A DNA stretch of 28,873 nucleotides, taken from UBA1723 sp045641065. Its GTDB lineage: Bacteria; Bacteroidota; Bacteroidia; Bacteroidales; Paludibacteraceae. The notes under the pieces are model-generated. The model was given only the letters and a program-made list of their open reading frames with translations. It did not search any database and was not told where the DNA came from. Each line of letters begins with the position of its first letter. The first letter of the stretch is position 1. Both the position numbers and the translations under genes were made by a program. The stretch lies in assembly GCA_045641065.1 (NCBI GenBank), contig JAZUGF010000096.1, positions 1-28,873 on the forward strand, written 5' to 3'. Shown here piece by piece: positions 1 to 9,222 of the stretch.

Positions 1-10
1 ATTTACTGAT

Positions 11-445
11 ATGAAAGCATGGATAAAAGCAACTATAGTTGCACTATTAGCGATATTCTCAACGTCGTGTTCATTGGATTATGACGATGAAGATTATGTA
101 CCAGACCCATTCTACACATTTGCGGACAAGACATGGTCGAGAATAGAAGAGACAGTAGGATATAACTATTTCGTATGTTATGAGTTTTACAAAGACGGAG
201 CATACTCATACTGGTTTTACGAATACGACGAGGATATGCCACACCCAATATTCAGTGTTGAGAATGGAAGATGGGAAGCGATTTCACACGGAGGAAGCAG
301 AGACGAGATAAGATTATATCGTAGAGGATGCTCCGACACATACGAGATCAGCCAATTTCTTAAGGGCTTAAGCAGTTGCAATTTCAGCAGTGATATTAAT
401 GACTACAAGAAAGCCATAGATGATTTGTATTACAACGGATATTAG
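11..445 (+). CDS. small putative lipoprotein, unknown function
   Basis: The protein is 144 residues long and I do not recognise its family. Residues 1-20 form a signal peptide with a positively charged start, a hydrophobic core and a lipobox-like end (FSTSC), so Cys20 is probably lipidated and the protein held in an envelope membrane. The mature part begins with an acidic, tyrosine-rich stretch (LDYDDEDY) and is rich in aromatic residues throughout, with no membrane segment after the signal. The frame stays open to the window edge, but the signal peptide fixes the ATG as the start. A hairpin follows directly, so it seems to end its own transcript before the giant surface-protein gene. Small secreted proteins with a similar look (lipocalin-like or SH3-like folds) are common in Bacteroidales, but I cannot assign one. 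Confidence 0.75.
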   Translation: MKAWIKATIVALLAIFSTSCSLDYDDEDYVPDPFYTFADKTWSRIEETVGYNYFVCYEFYKDGAYSYWFYEYDEDMPHPIFSVENGRWEAISHGGSRDEIRLYRRGCSDTYEISQFLKGLSSCNFSSDINDYKKAIDDLYYNGY

Positions 446-451
446 CATAGA

Positions 452-476
452 GGAGACGGGAGAGAATTCCGTCTCC
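452..476 (+). terminator. hairpin terminator after the lipoprotein gene
   Basis: A perfect 8-bp stem (GGAGACGG at 452-459 with CCGTCTCC at 469-476) encloses a 9-base loop. It is followed by a T-rich but interrupted tail. It begins 6 bases after the lipoprotein stop codon. Confidence 0.6.
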
Positions 477-547
477 TTCATCATTTTATCTTAACCGCTT
501 GATTTTGCAAAAGATTTTAACAACCAAACAGTTTGTTTTAACAAAGT

Positions 548-578
548 TTTGCCATATCCGTTTTTGTTTCTAATTTTG
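548..578 (+). promoter_or_regulatory. Bacteroidota-type promoter for the giant surface protein gene
   Basis: TTTG at 548-551 and TAATTTTG at 571-578 are separated by exactly 19 bases, which matches the Bacteroidota -33/-7 consensus (TTTG, TAnnTTTG). Transcription would begin near 585, giving a leader of about 60 bases before the ATG at 645. This argues against any upstream start codon, since a TTG at 549 lies inside the -33 box. Confidence 0.7.
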
Positions 579-644
579 AAAAATTTTATAGGACGTGCTA
601 TATTTATTAGAGTTTTGAAATTTATGATAGGGATACATCTCAAT

Positions 645-3600
645 ATGAAAAAAGGATTTATTATAGCTTTATTAGCAATGGTCGCTACTGTGGGGAACGT
701 GTTCTCACAGAGTATGCTTATTTCAGGAGGAAACGACCACGCACTTGCACTTTGTAATAAAGGTAAAATTTTTGCATGGGGATACAACAAAGATAATCAG
801 TTGGGATTATTACCTCCAAACGACACCAAACTTGTCGTAAACAAGCCAGAAATGGTAAATATCCCAATCAACTTAACATTCTCGCAAGTATCTGCAGGAT
901 CCGGATCTCATAATGTAGCCTTATCATGTAAAAAAATAGCATACGGTTGGGGTGCTAACAAAAACTTCGAAGCAGGACAACCAACAGGTGATGTTATCGA
1001 CAAACCGACTCCGATATTATGCGGAGAAGCCGGCCAATATAATCATGGTTATGAGGAAGATGGTATAACTCCTGGACCATATTTGGGTGATGTCAAAAAA
1101 ATCGCAGCCACAACAAGTGCGTCAATCGCACTACTTGAAGATGGAACAGCTGTTATATGGGGAGGAAACGGTAGTTATCAAGGTGGAGATGATTATCCGT
1201 TATTTAAACAAAAAACCTATAAGCCGATATACGTGCGTGACGAAAACAACAAAATTCTTACAAACATCATAGACGCTTATGGTGGAGACAATAACCTAAC
1301 CCTAATAGTAGGAAATTCACCAACCGATATGATCGGAACCGTTTATTCTATGGGAAACTGGAATGGGCGAGGTGCGACAGACAAAGGAATAGACGAATCA
1401 TGCTTTGTCGCCAAACCGGTAATTTTAGCAGCGCCCAACTCTTCCGAACTGCCATCAGACGACAATAAAACATTAACTGCAGTAAAAACATCTGGAATTG
1501 CGGACGCTGGAGGTTTTGCATTTGACGAAAATGAGGGATACCTATACGGTTGGGGTAATAATGGTTGGCATGGAATGGTTGGTGTAGAGAAACTTGACGC
1601 ATTCAAATACGCGTCAAAAGTTCTTGCTGGCGAATACGCCACTATATCCAAAGAAACATATATGACCAATGTACACCAAGTAGTTGGAGGTAACGGATAC
1701 GGTGCCGTGGTAACAGAAGATGGATACATGCTTTACATGGGAGTCAACAACCTAACAGGAAGAGATGGAGGTATAATTCCTAATTCTGAATGGTCTGCAA
1801 CAATCACTACTGGAACATCAACCGATCCAGGACCTGTTTTTGCAAAATATTGCAAAGGAGAAAAGGACCCTCTAAAAGAAGTTGTTGTGAATGACGCAGC
1901 CGCTATAGGTAGAGGCGACTTATTTGGTTTTATGGTTAACAAGGATGGTGATTTTTATGTATGGGGAAATACCAAAGGGCCAGGTGATAGCACACCTGCA
2001 GAAGTAGGTCTTTTGGGATTAGGCTTCGACGGAAAAGCAGATGATCCAGAAGGAAAAGGATACAGAACTTGTCTTTCCAAAATCACACTTGATTGTGACC
2101 CTCAAGATGAGTGTCCTAAGGTGTATATGATTGGACCACGTTATAAATGTCCAGGAAAAAAGGACTCTTTGTATTGTGGATTCACGCCAACAACAAGAGC
2201 CATAGCAAATTATTATTTCAAATGGAGTCACAATGGCAAAGTAAAAGGCAATGTGACACAAGCAATGGCTGAAGATTTGGCTAAAAAAATCAGTGACGGA
2301 ACAGCAACAGCAGCCGAAAAGAAAGCAGTTTTAGAAGACCCTTGGAACAACTGGATCGTAGAAGTGAGTGACCCAGGAACTTATACTGTTGAAATCATCT
2401 ATGTAGGAAATAACGTTCCTTGTTCAAATTGTGAATCTGCAATCGGAAAGGTAGAAGTGATCGATATGGGAATGCCGATTGACATCGACACTTTAGAAAG
2501 TTGTGTCGTTGACACCATGAAACCCGCTAATCTCGACATAATTGATTTCAGTGCGACAGTAAACGATAAATTCTACAAAGCAACTGACAAAGTAACGTTT
2601 GCAGCTTTTGCAACTCCTACAAGCACAGACACTTTAAAAGACATATATGGTAATACTCTTATTTTCAACACTACTGGTGCTGGAGGTATAATTGATAAAT
2701 TTTCTGTGTATGGAGACATTATTGACAAAACAATAGGAGTCGAGCCAAGACCAGGCATAGACACACTTTACCATATTTGGCTTGAAGACATCACTAAATT
2801 CGAGACTAACGTGCTTGAGCCTTCCTTCGCATCATCAACAGGTAGTGGGCAAAGAGATCTTATCCTAAAAACGTTTTCTACATCAGAATTTTCATCTTTC
2901 TATATACATTTAATAGGTACAACATATAGTGAGACTCAAGTATCTATAAAACCAATAATATATAGAGCGGGAAAAGCCAAAGACGGAAATTATACTCATG
3001 GAGAGCTATTCTGGGAGGGAGAAACAAAAGACACTACCATAGTCCAAAGTTCACCTGCAAAAGAAATAGATTGTGAGGTTAAATGTGGTGTAACTCTACC
3101 AGGTAACGCTGCAAGAGGTACCGAATACGTATTATCTGCAATTATCACGATAACAGGAGGTGGAACATATTCCCTAAATACACTTCCTGCAACAACAAAC
3201 TTCTATTTTGCGACTCCAATAGAAGATTCTAAAGGTTACGGTATTCAAATCACAGGTACATACGCTGCCAATCCAATGGGAGGAGGATATTCTAATAACG
3301 ACGGAGCTGCTTTTTATAACCTCAAATTCGGCAAGATGACCGATTACAACTGTGGTCGTATTCCATTGTCATCACGTTTTTATTGCCCTCCATGTGACAG
3401 TCCAAGAGAATTGGAAATCACATCAAGCGAGTCTATCAAAAACGACGTCGATCCAAAATACAAAAAAGTAGTTACTCTATGTAAAGAGAGCGACGAATTG
3501 ACTTTGGATATAGAGCCATTGATCGGTAAAGCAAGCACAGATACAAAATTTGACATCATGTGGTTCGACAAGAAATCAAAAGATGAGTCGGAAGCATTGT

Positions 3601-6600
3601 CTGGCTATACAGATCTAACAGGTGATGCCAAAACACTTGAGTTCAAGACTGATTGGGCTACTATAGCTGGAGCCACAGATATCACAGAAAGTGTAGAGAA
3701 GGTTTACTATGTAATGGTTCGTGATCATAAAGAAAAAAGTTGTGAGACTTTTGATTCCATCAAAGTCATCGCTCATCCTGTGCCAGCAGACACACTTGTT
3801 TGGGACACATTCTGTTTGACATCTCGACTTGATGAGCCAAGATTTGTAGCATCTCCTTTAAGCAATAAGGATATCCACTGGGTTGGAGATGATCCGACTG
3901 TTGCTTCTGTTTGGGCATCAATTACAGCACCAACCACTTTCGACTACACAATCACAGATAAAGTGACTACTTGTGTAGGCGAGACTCACTCTTATACTGT
4001 GACAGTCAACAAGACTCCATTGCCTGGAGTTGAAACTATGATTTCGCAGACTAAAGAGACAGGATTGAAATACCAATTGGCAAACGCAATAATACAACCG
4101 GATGGTATTGCCGACGGTTGTGAAATCAACTGGTATGAGACAGAAACCGGAACAACAGAAATAACATCAGTTCCTCTTGATGAGAAAGGAACTATAACAG
4201 TGTGGGCAGAACAATATGACCCTGTGACAAAATGTTCAAGCGAGCGCGTCGAGGTGACAATCGTCATCAACGACACTCCTATGCCTGATGTAGTTGACGA
4301 GTCGTTATGTATTGGAGATGAAATCATTGATATGGCTGAATATGCCACTGCAAAAGATGCCAACCACACTCTTAATTTCTATAAAGAGAAAGATGATGCC
4401 ACTCCATTAACTGACAGAAAATTCACAGCCACAGAAAAAGGTGAATTCACTTTCTGGGTAAGTCAGACAAACAATGACACCCAGGTAGAGAGTGAAAAGA
4501 GACCTTTGACTATAACTGTCCACGGAGTGTCAACTCTTGATTTGAGCGACAACGTAAAAGCATACTGTATCGGTGATCCAACAACAGACTTAACTGCTAA
4601 GATTATTTCCGATGAAGATCCAGCTTACATTAATGTAATTTGGTCTAAAAAACAAGACATGAGCAATCCAAAGTCAACTATGACTCCAAAAGCCACTGAA
4701 GAAACGACAGAGACTTATTACGCTCGTGCGGATTACAACAACAGTGGTAATGCACAAAACACGCAATATGCTAGTGCAGTCTGCGAAGGTAAAGTTGAAA
4801 AAGTGGAAATCACAATCAACAAAACTGAGATTCCAAAATCAAATACCAACTACACTGTGTCATATTTGTTGACAGATGCAGTAGGAAACAAATACAAAAA
4901 GCTTCTTGATCAAGAAGGAGACGCTGTCATTGAAGATAACGGTTGTGAGCTTATTTGGTACGACAAAAACATGAACAAGCTTGACGACATGCCAGCTCCA
5001 GAATACAACTCTAATGATTCTGAAAGAGAAGAAATATACTACGTCGCACAAAAAAACACAACAACAACTTGTACAAGCGAGCCTCAAAAAGTTGTCGTGT
5101 CAATAAGTTCAATTTTGAAACCAAGTGTTTCTAGAGTCGCACTATGTGAGTCATCAGAGAAACTACTAGCACCATACCCATTGGACACTTTTGCACATGT
5201 CAGACCAACAGGCAGTTATCCAGAAAGCGATTATGAACTTGTATGGTACAAAGAGGATCCTAAAACAGGTGCTACTCCATTACCGTCTATTGACTTATCT
5301 GATGAAATCAAGAACGACATCAGTAATGGAAAGTATGATTCAAAAAGTGTAAATGCATACGACAGAGTATTCTGGGTAACACAGAAATATATCGGAACTG
5401 ACGCTACTCCAGGCGAGAGTCCAGCAGAAGAACTAAACGTGACAATCTATTCAAAACCAAGATTGAAATTGTCTGTTGTAGAGCCAGTTTGTAAGGGAAC
5501 TCAAATTCCTCTAGATGGTCTATACTCTATTTCTAATCAAATTCCTTCTAGATCAAGAGATTACAAATATACAACTCTAAGTTCAAGTGGTGGTTCTGTC
5601 GACAATGCAGATTATTTGACTGAACATGGAGACTATCTTGTAAGTGCACGTTTCGAAATTACAAAAGATGAAGTTTGTATTTCGCCTTACGACACTCTAA
5701 AGGTGACTGTAAACGAGATAAAGTCAGTACTAATCGATGGAGATAAAGAGACTTGTCCTAGTACAGGTGTCGACCTAGTGGCAAATGTGGATTATGAGCA
5801 TATGAGTGCAGATGACGTGAACAATGCATCATATACTTGGCATGTATCTCCATCAGGAGTGTCTGGAAATTTCAGCACATTCAACACTTCCGACGCAGGC
5901 TTACTCAAAAAGGGAGATAAAGTCACTGTAACACTTGAGGTAGAAATGGGTAAATGTACTTCAAAAGCTACTCACGTTGTCAGTGTTATTGACCCAGGAA
6001 TTGTCGGTATAAGCAACCAGTCTGCGACAATCTCATTCGAAGAGAAGTACAACGACCAAAATGCAACATATCAACTATCTGCAAATTCTATTAACGAATT
6101 CAACAGATGTAATAACAATGTAGAAGTTGCATTCAAAGTTCAACAAACTGAGGATGAATTCTCATATGAGAACCTTGAGACAGGAGAAAAAGGCACTGGC
6201 ACTTTCTCTGATGGAACTGGCAAATTCGGTATCAAGGCTGGTATGTACGAAGTGACTTATACTAACACTTGCCCTACAAAATTCAAGTTCAATGTGATTG
6301 ACCGTTTCTTGAATATCAAAGGTAACAATAGTAGTTTGGCTGTTTGCGAGGGTTCTCCATTCAGTGCCAAGATTGTTAAAAAAGAAGATGACGGATCTAT
6401 ATCTCCATTTGATTATGACCCTAGAAAGCATACAATTGAATGGCAGAAAGACGGACTTCCAATTTCAGGACAAACAACTGAGGAGCTTTATATTCCCGCA
6501 ACAACACCTAATGACAATGGTGTATATAGTTTCAAGGTCACAACTGCTGGATGCAACTACTTCGGAAGCATTGCAGGTGGAGGATCATTCACATCAAAAC

Positions 6601-8237
6601 CTAATGTGAAAATTGACTCAACTAAGCTTGGAAAAGATGGTGTGTTTGAGGTAGTTCGTACAAAAGACAAAGAGATTACATTGTCATTCAAGAATCCAAC
6701 AAACACCGATTACCTAGATAAGCTAGAGAAGAAAATTCTATGGTTTAAGGATGGCGAAAGTGATGCTAGTTACACAGGTTCAAAAGTGACATTGAAAAAC
6801 GTTACAGAAGACCAGTATTACCACCTTGAGTTCGCAAAGGGAAGTCATAGAACAGACGGTGATTTCTGCGGAAGTGAAGTAGATATCGTTGTAAAAGTTG
6901 ACGCATTGCTTTCAATCAAGTCTAAGTTGATAAATGCCGACGGTACTGAGACATCAGACATGTGTATAAATGAAGATGGTGTAGGATTTGAGATTGATAC
7001 AACTGGTACAGGAACTGTTCTTAATCCAGACAAGTTCAGATTCAAGGTGATGGAGACAATAGGATCTGAAACTCCAAAAGAGATCAAGATGGTTCAGAAA
7101 GAGGACGATCCAAAACTATTGTTTGCAGAGATAACACCGGCTAAAGACGCGACATACAAGATCATCTACGAATATGACGTAGAAGGACAGAATTTGACGT
7201 CATCGGCTTCAATCAAAGTCCATCCTGCATATGAAATTGAATGGGACAAAAACATTCGTCTATGTGATGGAATGGCTGGATTTATTCCAATCACTAAAGC
7301 CGAGCCTGCATCTGAAATCACATTGACTTGGTTGCCTAACAGTCATTTGATGAATGGAGACAAAAATGGAGCAAATGTAATTGCGAAATTTGCTGGCGAT
7401 GGTCTTGTAAAAGTGGATACTTTGGAATTGCTAGTATCTTCAAACGAAGGTTTTTGTGCAGACAAGGTGTTCAAACCAACATTCACTACTGACAAACAGA
7501 TTGAAGGAAAAGTTGTTATTCCAGAGTTGATCTGTGAGGGTCACACTGCGATAATGGATGCGTCATCTTACGAAGCAGATGAATACATTTGGAGTTCATT
7601 TGAAGAATTTGGTGAAGGAGTGACAAAAACCGGATCTTCTCTCAGTGTTATTCCAAAATCTATGTATCCTTCATACGATTTGGAAATGAAACGAGGAGCC
7701 TGCACTGAGTCTGAGATAGTCGACCTTACAGTAAGCTACGCTCCTGTATTCGACAGAATTGATTCGTTGTCATTCCGTTCTGTGGAGATTTTCATTCAGC
7801 CAGGTACTGGAACAAAGCCATTCAGGTACATCGTTGATGACGTTGAGGATGATAATGTCTTGGAGTCTATAAAAGAGAATTTGGATTATGGAAATCACCA
7901 TGTCAAGGTAATTGATATGGCAGGTTGTGAGATTGACACTACATTCGTCACTTTGGCACCTGACTTTGAATTCCCTGTCCATATATCTCCTAATGGCGAC
8001 GGTAAAGATGATCTGTTCAGCATTCCGACTTTGACAGAAGCCTATCCAGACGCCAACATCAGAATCTTTGACCGTTGGGGCAAGAAACTTGCGGAGTACA
8101 AGGCCGGTGATTCAGAAATGGATTGGGATGGAACTTACATGGGCAAAGAGATGCCAACTACCGACTATTGGTACGAGATTGAAATCAAAGAGATCAAAAA
8201 GCTTTACGTAGGCCACTTCACTTTGATTCGCCAATAA
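645..8237 (+). CDS. giant secreted RCC1-propeller / Ig-like repeat protein with T9SS type B C-terminal domain
   Basis: The 2,530-residue protein starts at the ATG at 645, where a clear signal peptide begins (MKKGFIIALLAMVATVGNVF, then SQS). An in-frame TTG at 549 is open but lies in the promoter. Residues about 22-480 carry six or seven RCC1-like repeats (for example GKIFAWGYNKDNQLG and DGDFYVWGN), probably one beta-propeller. From about 610 to 2430 there is a chain of Ig-like or PKD-like modules. Many open with a short Cys motif (LCIGDE, YCIGDP, VCKGTQ, VCEGSP, LCDGMA, ICEGHT) at roughly residues 943, 1055, 1220, 1307, 1499, 1614, 1702, 1899, 2105, 2204 and 2295. The last 92 residues are a gliding-motility-type C-terminal domain (SPNGDGKDDLF, IFDRWG, DWDGTYMGK), a sorting signal for type IX secretion, so the product is probably exported to the cell surface or outside. 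An adhesin or matrix role is inferred. Coding is intact. Confidence 0.9.
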   Translation: MKKGFIIALLAMVATVGNVFSQSMLISGGNDHALALCNKGKIFAWGYNKDNQLGLLPPNDTKLVVNKPEMVNIPINLTFSQVSAGSGSHNVALSCKKIAYGWGANKNFEAGQPTGDVIDKPTPILCGEAGQYNHGYEEDGITPGPYLGDVKKIAATTSASIALLEDGTAVIWGGNGSYQGGDDYPLFKQKTYKPIYVRDENNKILTNIIDAYGGDNNLTLIVGNSPTDMIGTVYSMGNWNGRGATDKGIDESCFVAKPVILAAPNSSELPSDDNKTLTAVKTSGIADAGGFAFDENEGYLYGWGNNGWHGMVGVEKLDAFKYASKVLAGEYATISKETYMTNVHQVVGGNGYGAVVTEDGYMLYMGVNNLTGRDGGIIPNSEWSATITTGTSTDPGPVFAKYCKGEKDPLKEVVVNDAAAIGRGDLFGFMVNKDGDFYVWGNTKGPGDSTPAEVGLLGLGFDGKADDPEGKGYRTCLSKITLDCDPQDECPKVYMIGPRYKCPGKKDSLYCGFTPTTRAIANYYFKWSHNGKVKGNVTQAMAEDLAKKISDGTATAAEKKAVLEDPWNNWIVEVSDPGTYTVEIIYVGNNVPCSNCESAIGKVEVIDMGMPIDIDTLESCVVDTMKPANLDIIDFSATVNDKFYKATDKVTFAAFATPTSTDTLKDIYGNTLIFNTTGAGGIIDKFSVYGDIIDKTIGVEPRPGIDTLYHIWLEDITKFETNVLEPSFASSTGSGQRDLILKTFSTSEFSSFYIHLIGTTYSETQVSIKPIIYRAGKAKDGNYTHGELFWEGETKDTTIVQSSPAKEIDCEVKCGVTLPGNAARGTEYVLSAIITITGGGTYSLNTLPATTNFYFATPIEDSKGYGIQITGTYAANPMGGGYSNNDGAAFYNLKFGKMTDYNCGRIPLSSRFYCPPCDSPRELEITSSESIKNDVDPKYKKVVTLCKESDELTLDIEPLIGKASTDTKFDIMWFDKKSKDESEALSGYTDLTGDAKTLEFKTDWATIAGATDITESVEKVYYVMVRDHKEKSCETFDSIKVIAHPVPADTLVWDTFCLTSRLDEPRFVASPLSNKDIHWVGDDPTVASVWASITAPTTFDYTITDKVTTCVGETHSYTVTVNKTPLPGVETMISQTKETGLKYQLANAIIQPDGIADGCEINWYETETGTTEITSVPLDEKGTITVWAEQYDPVTKCSSERVEVTIVINDTPMPDVVDESLCIGDEIIDMAEYATAKDANHTLNFYKEKDDATPLTDRKFTATEKGEFTFWVSQTNNDTQVESEKRPLTITVHGVSTLDLSDNVKAYCIGDPTTDLTAKIISDEDPAYINVIWSKKQDMSNPKSTMTPKATEETTETYYARADYNNSGNAQNTQYASAVCEGKVEKVEITINKTEIPKSNTNYTVSYLLTDAVGNKYKKLLDQEGDAVIEDNGCELIWYDKNMNKLDDMPAPEYNSNDSEREEIYYVAQKNTTTTCTSEPQKVVVSISSILKPSVSRVALCESSEKLLAPYPLDTFAHVRPTGSYPESDYELVWYKEDPKTGATPLPSIDLSDEIKNDISNGKYDSKSVNAYDRVFWVTQKYIGTDATPGESPAEELNVTIYSKPRLKLSVVEPVCKGTQIPLDGLYSISNQIPSRSRDYKYTTLSSSGGSVDNADYLTEHGDYLVSARFEITKDEVCISPYDTLKVTVNEIKSVLIDGDKETCPSTGVDLVANVDYEHMSADDVNNASYTWHVSPSGVSGNFSTFNTSDAGLLKKGDKVTVTLEVEMGKCTSKATHVVSVIDPGIVGISNQSATISFEEKYNDQNATYQLSANSINEFNRCNNNVEVAFKVQQTEDEFSYENLETGEKGTGTFSDGTGKFGIKAGMYEVTYTNTCPTKFKFNVIDRFLNIKGNNSSLAVCEGSPFSAKIVKKEDDGSISPFDYDPRKHTIEWQKDGLPISGQTTEELYIPATTPNDNGVYSFKVTTAGCNYFGSIAGGGSFTSKPNVKIDSTKLGKDGVFEVVRTKDKEITLSFKNPTNTDYLDKLEKKILWFKDGESDASYTGSKVTLKNVTEDQYYHLEFAKGSHRTDGDFCGSEVDIVVKVDALLSIKSKLINADGTETSDMCINEDGVGFEIDTTGTGTVLNPDKFRFKVMETIGSETPKEIKMVQKEDDPKLLFAEITPAKDATYKIIYEYDVEGQNLTSSASIKVHPAYEIEWDKNIRLCDGMAGFIPITKAEPASEITLTWLPNSHLMNGDKNGANVIAKFAGDGLVKVDTLELLVSSNEGFCADKVFKPTFTTDKQIEGKVVIPELICEGHTAIMDASSYEADEYIWSSFEEFGEGVTKTGSSLSVIPKSMYPSYDLEMKRGACTESEIVDLTVSYAPVFDRIDSLSFRSVEIFIQPGTGTKPFRYIVDDVEDDNVLESIKENLDYGNHHVKVIDMAGCEIDTTFVTLAPDFEFPVHISPNGDGKDDLFSIPTLTEAYPDANIRIFDRWGKKLAEYKAGDSEMDWDGTYMGKEMPTTDYWYEIEIKEIKKLYVGHFTLIRQ

Positions 8238-8265
8238 CGATACAATAACGATAATAATAAAAGGT

Positions 8266-8328
8266 GATTATATAGCAGTTGTCCAAAATGAGGATTGTTA
8301 AGGGCGGAACGTATATAATTGCCTAATT
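8266..8328 (+). repeat. short, internally deleted copy of the structured intergenic repeat
   Basis: Bases 8266-8305 are identical to 20534-20573, and 8309-8328 are identical to 20660-20679. The middle of the longer copy, including the right arm of its first hairpin and all of its second hairpin, is absent here. This copy lies 28 bases after the giant gene stop codon. It reads as a deletion derivative of the full element. Confidence 0.8.
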
Positions 8329-8329
8329 A

Positions 8330-8399
8330 AAATGCTAAATGTGAAATGCTAAATGCTGAATGAAAAATTAATTCAGCATTTAGCATTCAGCATTTCTAA
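8330..8399 (+). repeat. 7-bp-period degenerate repeat forming a long hairpin
   Basis: Units related to AAATGCT run in a 7-base rhythm and then turn into their complement (TTCAGCA, TTTAGCA). The inner arms 8344-8361 and 8371-8388 pair at 17 of 18 positions around a 9-base loop. A T-rich tail (TTTCTAATTT) follows. It may serve as the terminator for the giant gene. It ends about 10 bases before the birA start. Confidence 0.7.
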
Positions 8400-8410
8400 T
8401 TTAATCAATT

Positions 8411-9160
8411 GTGCAGATTCATTTAATAGAAAAAGAGAGTCTCAGCAGCACTAACAATACGCTTGCTGAATTGCTGAGAATGGTGCCCGACATGGAGGAA
8501 GGCACAGTGGTTAGAGCCATAGAGCAGACGGCAGGAAAAGGTCAGCCCGGCAACCATTGGGAATCGGAAGCGAAGAAGAACATCACCATGAGTCTCCTTC
8601 TACGCCCGGAGTTTCTATCCATTGTCGATCATTTCTTCATCTCAATAGCAATGTCTCTCGGCATCACTGACTATCTGAAGTCAAAGAATATAGAAGGAGT
8701 CTGTATAAAATGGCCTAACGACATCTACGTCGGCAACAATAAAATATGCGGAATCCTAATTGAGAATTCCATTATCGGGCATACCATAGACAGTTCAATC
8801 GTTGGTATTGGATTGAATATAAACCAAGAGAAATTCTTGAGCGATGCACCTAACCCGGTTTCCCTTACAAATATTACAGGCGAGACTTATGATCTCCACA
8901 CTGAATTGAATCAGCTTTGTAATGCCCTACTCCGTCGATACGTGATGCTTGCCAATGGAAATCAAGAGACTCTGAAAGAAGAATACATCGCCCGTCTCTA
9001 CCGTTTTAACCAGATGGCCGAATACAAACTTCCATCTGCAGATACCGTCTTCAAGGCAAAAATTACCGGTATCGCACCAGAAGGAAGACTGATTATGGAG
9101 AGTGACAGCGGCAAAATAATGAAATTCGCATTCAAAGAGGTGGTTTTTGTCAATTCGTAA
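8411..9160 (+). CDS. birA: biotin--[acetyl-CoA-carboxylase] ligase (no DNA-binding domain)
   Basis: This enzyme joins biotin to the carrier lysine of biotin-dependent carboxylases through biotinyl-AMP, in the cytoplasm. The 249 residues contain the family motifs in order: SSTN (12-15), the biotinyl-AMP loop AGKGQPGNHW (41-50, a variant of the usual GRGRRGR loop), KWPND (100-104) with a following lysine at 111 (KICGILIE), and VGIGLNIN. There is no N-terminal helix-turn-helix, so it is a monofunctional ligase rather than a repressor. The start is GTG: an in-frame stop lies 6 bases upstream, and the next ATG would remove the SSTN motif. Its stop codon falls inside a 7-bp-period repeat. ruvX follows after 62 bases in the same direction. 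Confidence 0.93.
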   Translation: MQIHLIEKESLSSTNNTLAELLRMVPDMEEGTVVRAIEQTAGKGQPGNHWESEAKKNITMSLLLRPEFLSIVDHFFISIAMSLGITDYLKSKNIEGVCIKWPNDIYVGNNKICGILIENSIIGHTIDSSIVGIGLNINQEKFLSDAPNPVSLTNITGETYDLHTELNQLCNALLRRYVMLANGNQETLKEEYIARLYRFNQMAEYKLPSADTVFKAKITGIAPEGRLIMESDSGKIMKFAFKEVVFVNS

Positions 9161-9185
9161 TGCGTAATTCGTAATGCATAATTGC
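9152..9185 (+). repeat. 7-bp-period degenerate repeat at the birA end
   Basis: Units AATTCGT, AATGCGT, AATTCGT, AATGCAT and AATTGCC run in a 7-base rhythm. The repeat overlaps the last birA codons and its TAA stop. The same type of sequence lies before birA and after the two-component gene. Confidence 0.65.
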
Positions 9186-9196
9186 CGAGAAATTAT

Positions 9197-9204
9197 TACT
9201 TTTG
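9197..9204 (+). promoter_or_regulatory. -7 promoter element upstream of ruvX
   Basis: TACTTTTG matches TAnnTTTG and lies 18 bases before the ruvX ATG. No good TTTG was found 19 bases upstream, so the promoter is weak or incomplete. An in-frame TTG at 9202 falls inside this box and is unlikely to be the start codon. Confidence 0.4.
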
Positions 9205-9222
9205 CCATCAGAATTATATAAG

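Noticed and set aside
549..644. Upstream extension of the giant surface gene to a TTG codon at 549
   Set aside because: The TTG lies inside the -33 promoter box, and the signal peptide begins at the ATG at 645.
1343..1729. Minus-strand open frames inside the giant surface gene
   Set aside because: They show no family motif and no promoter, and the plus-strand protein is clearly coding throughout.
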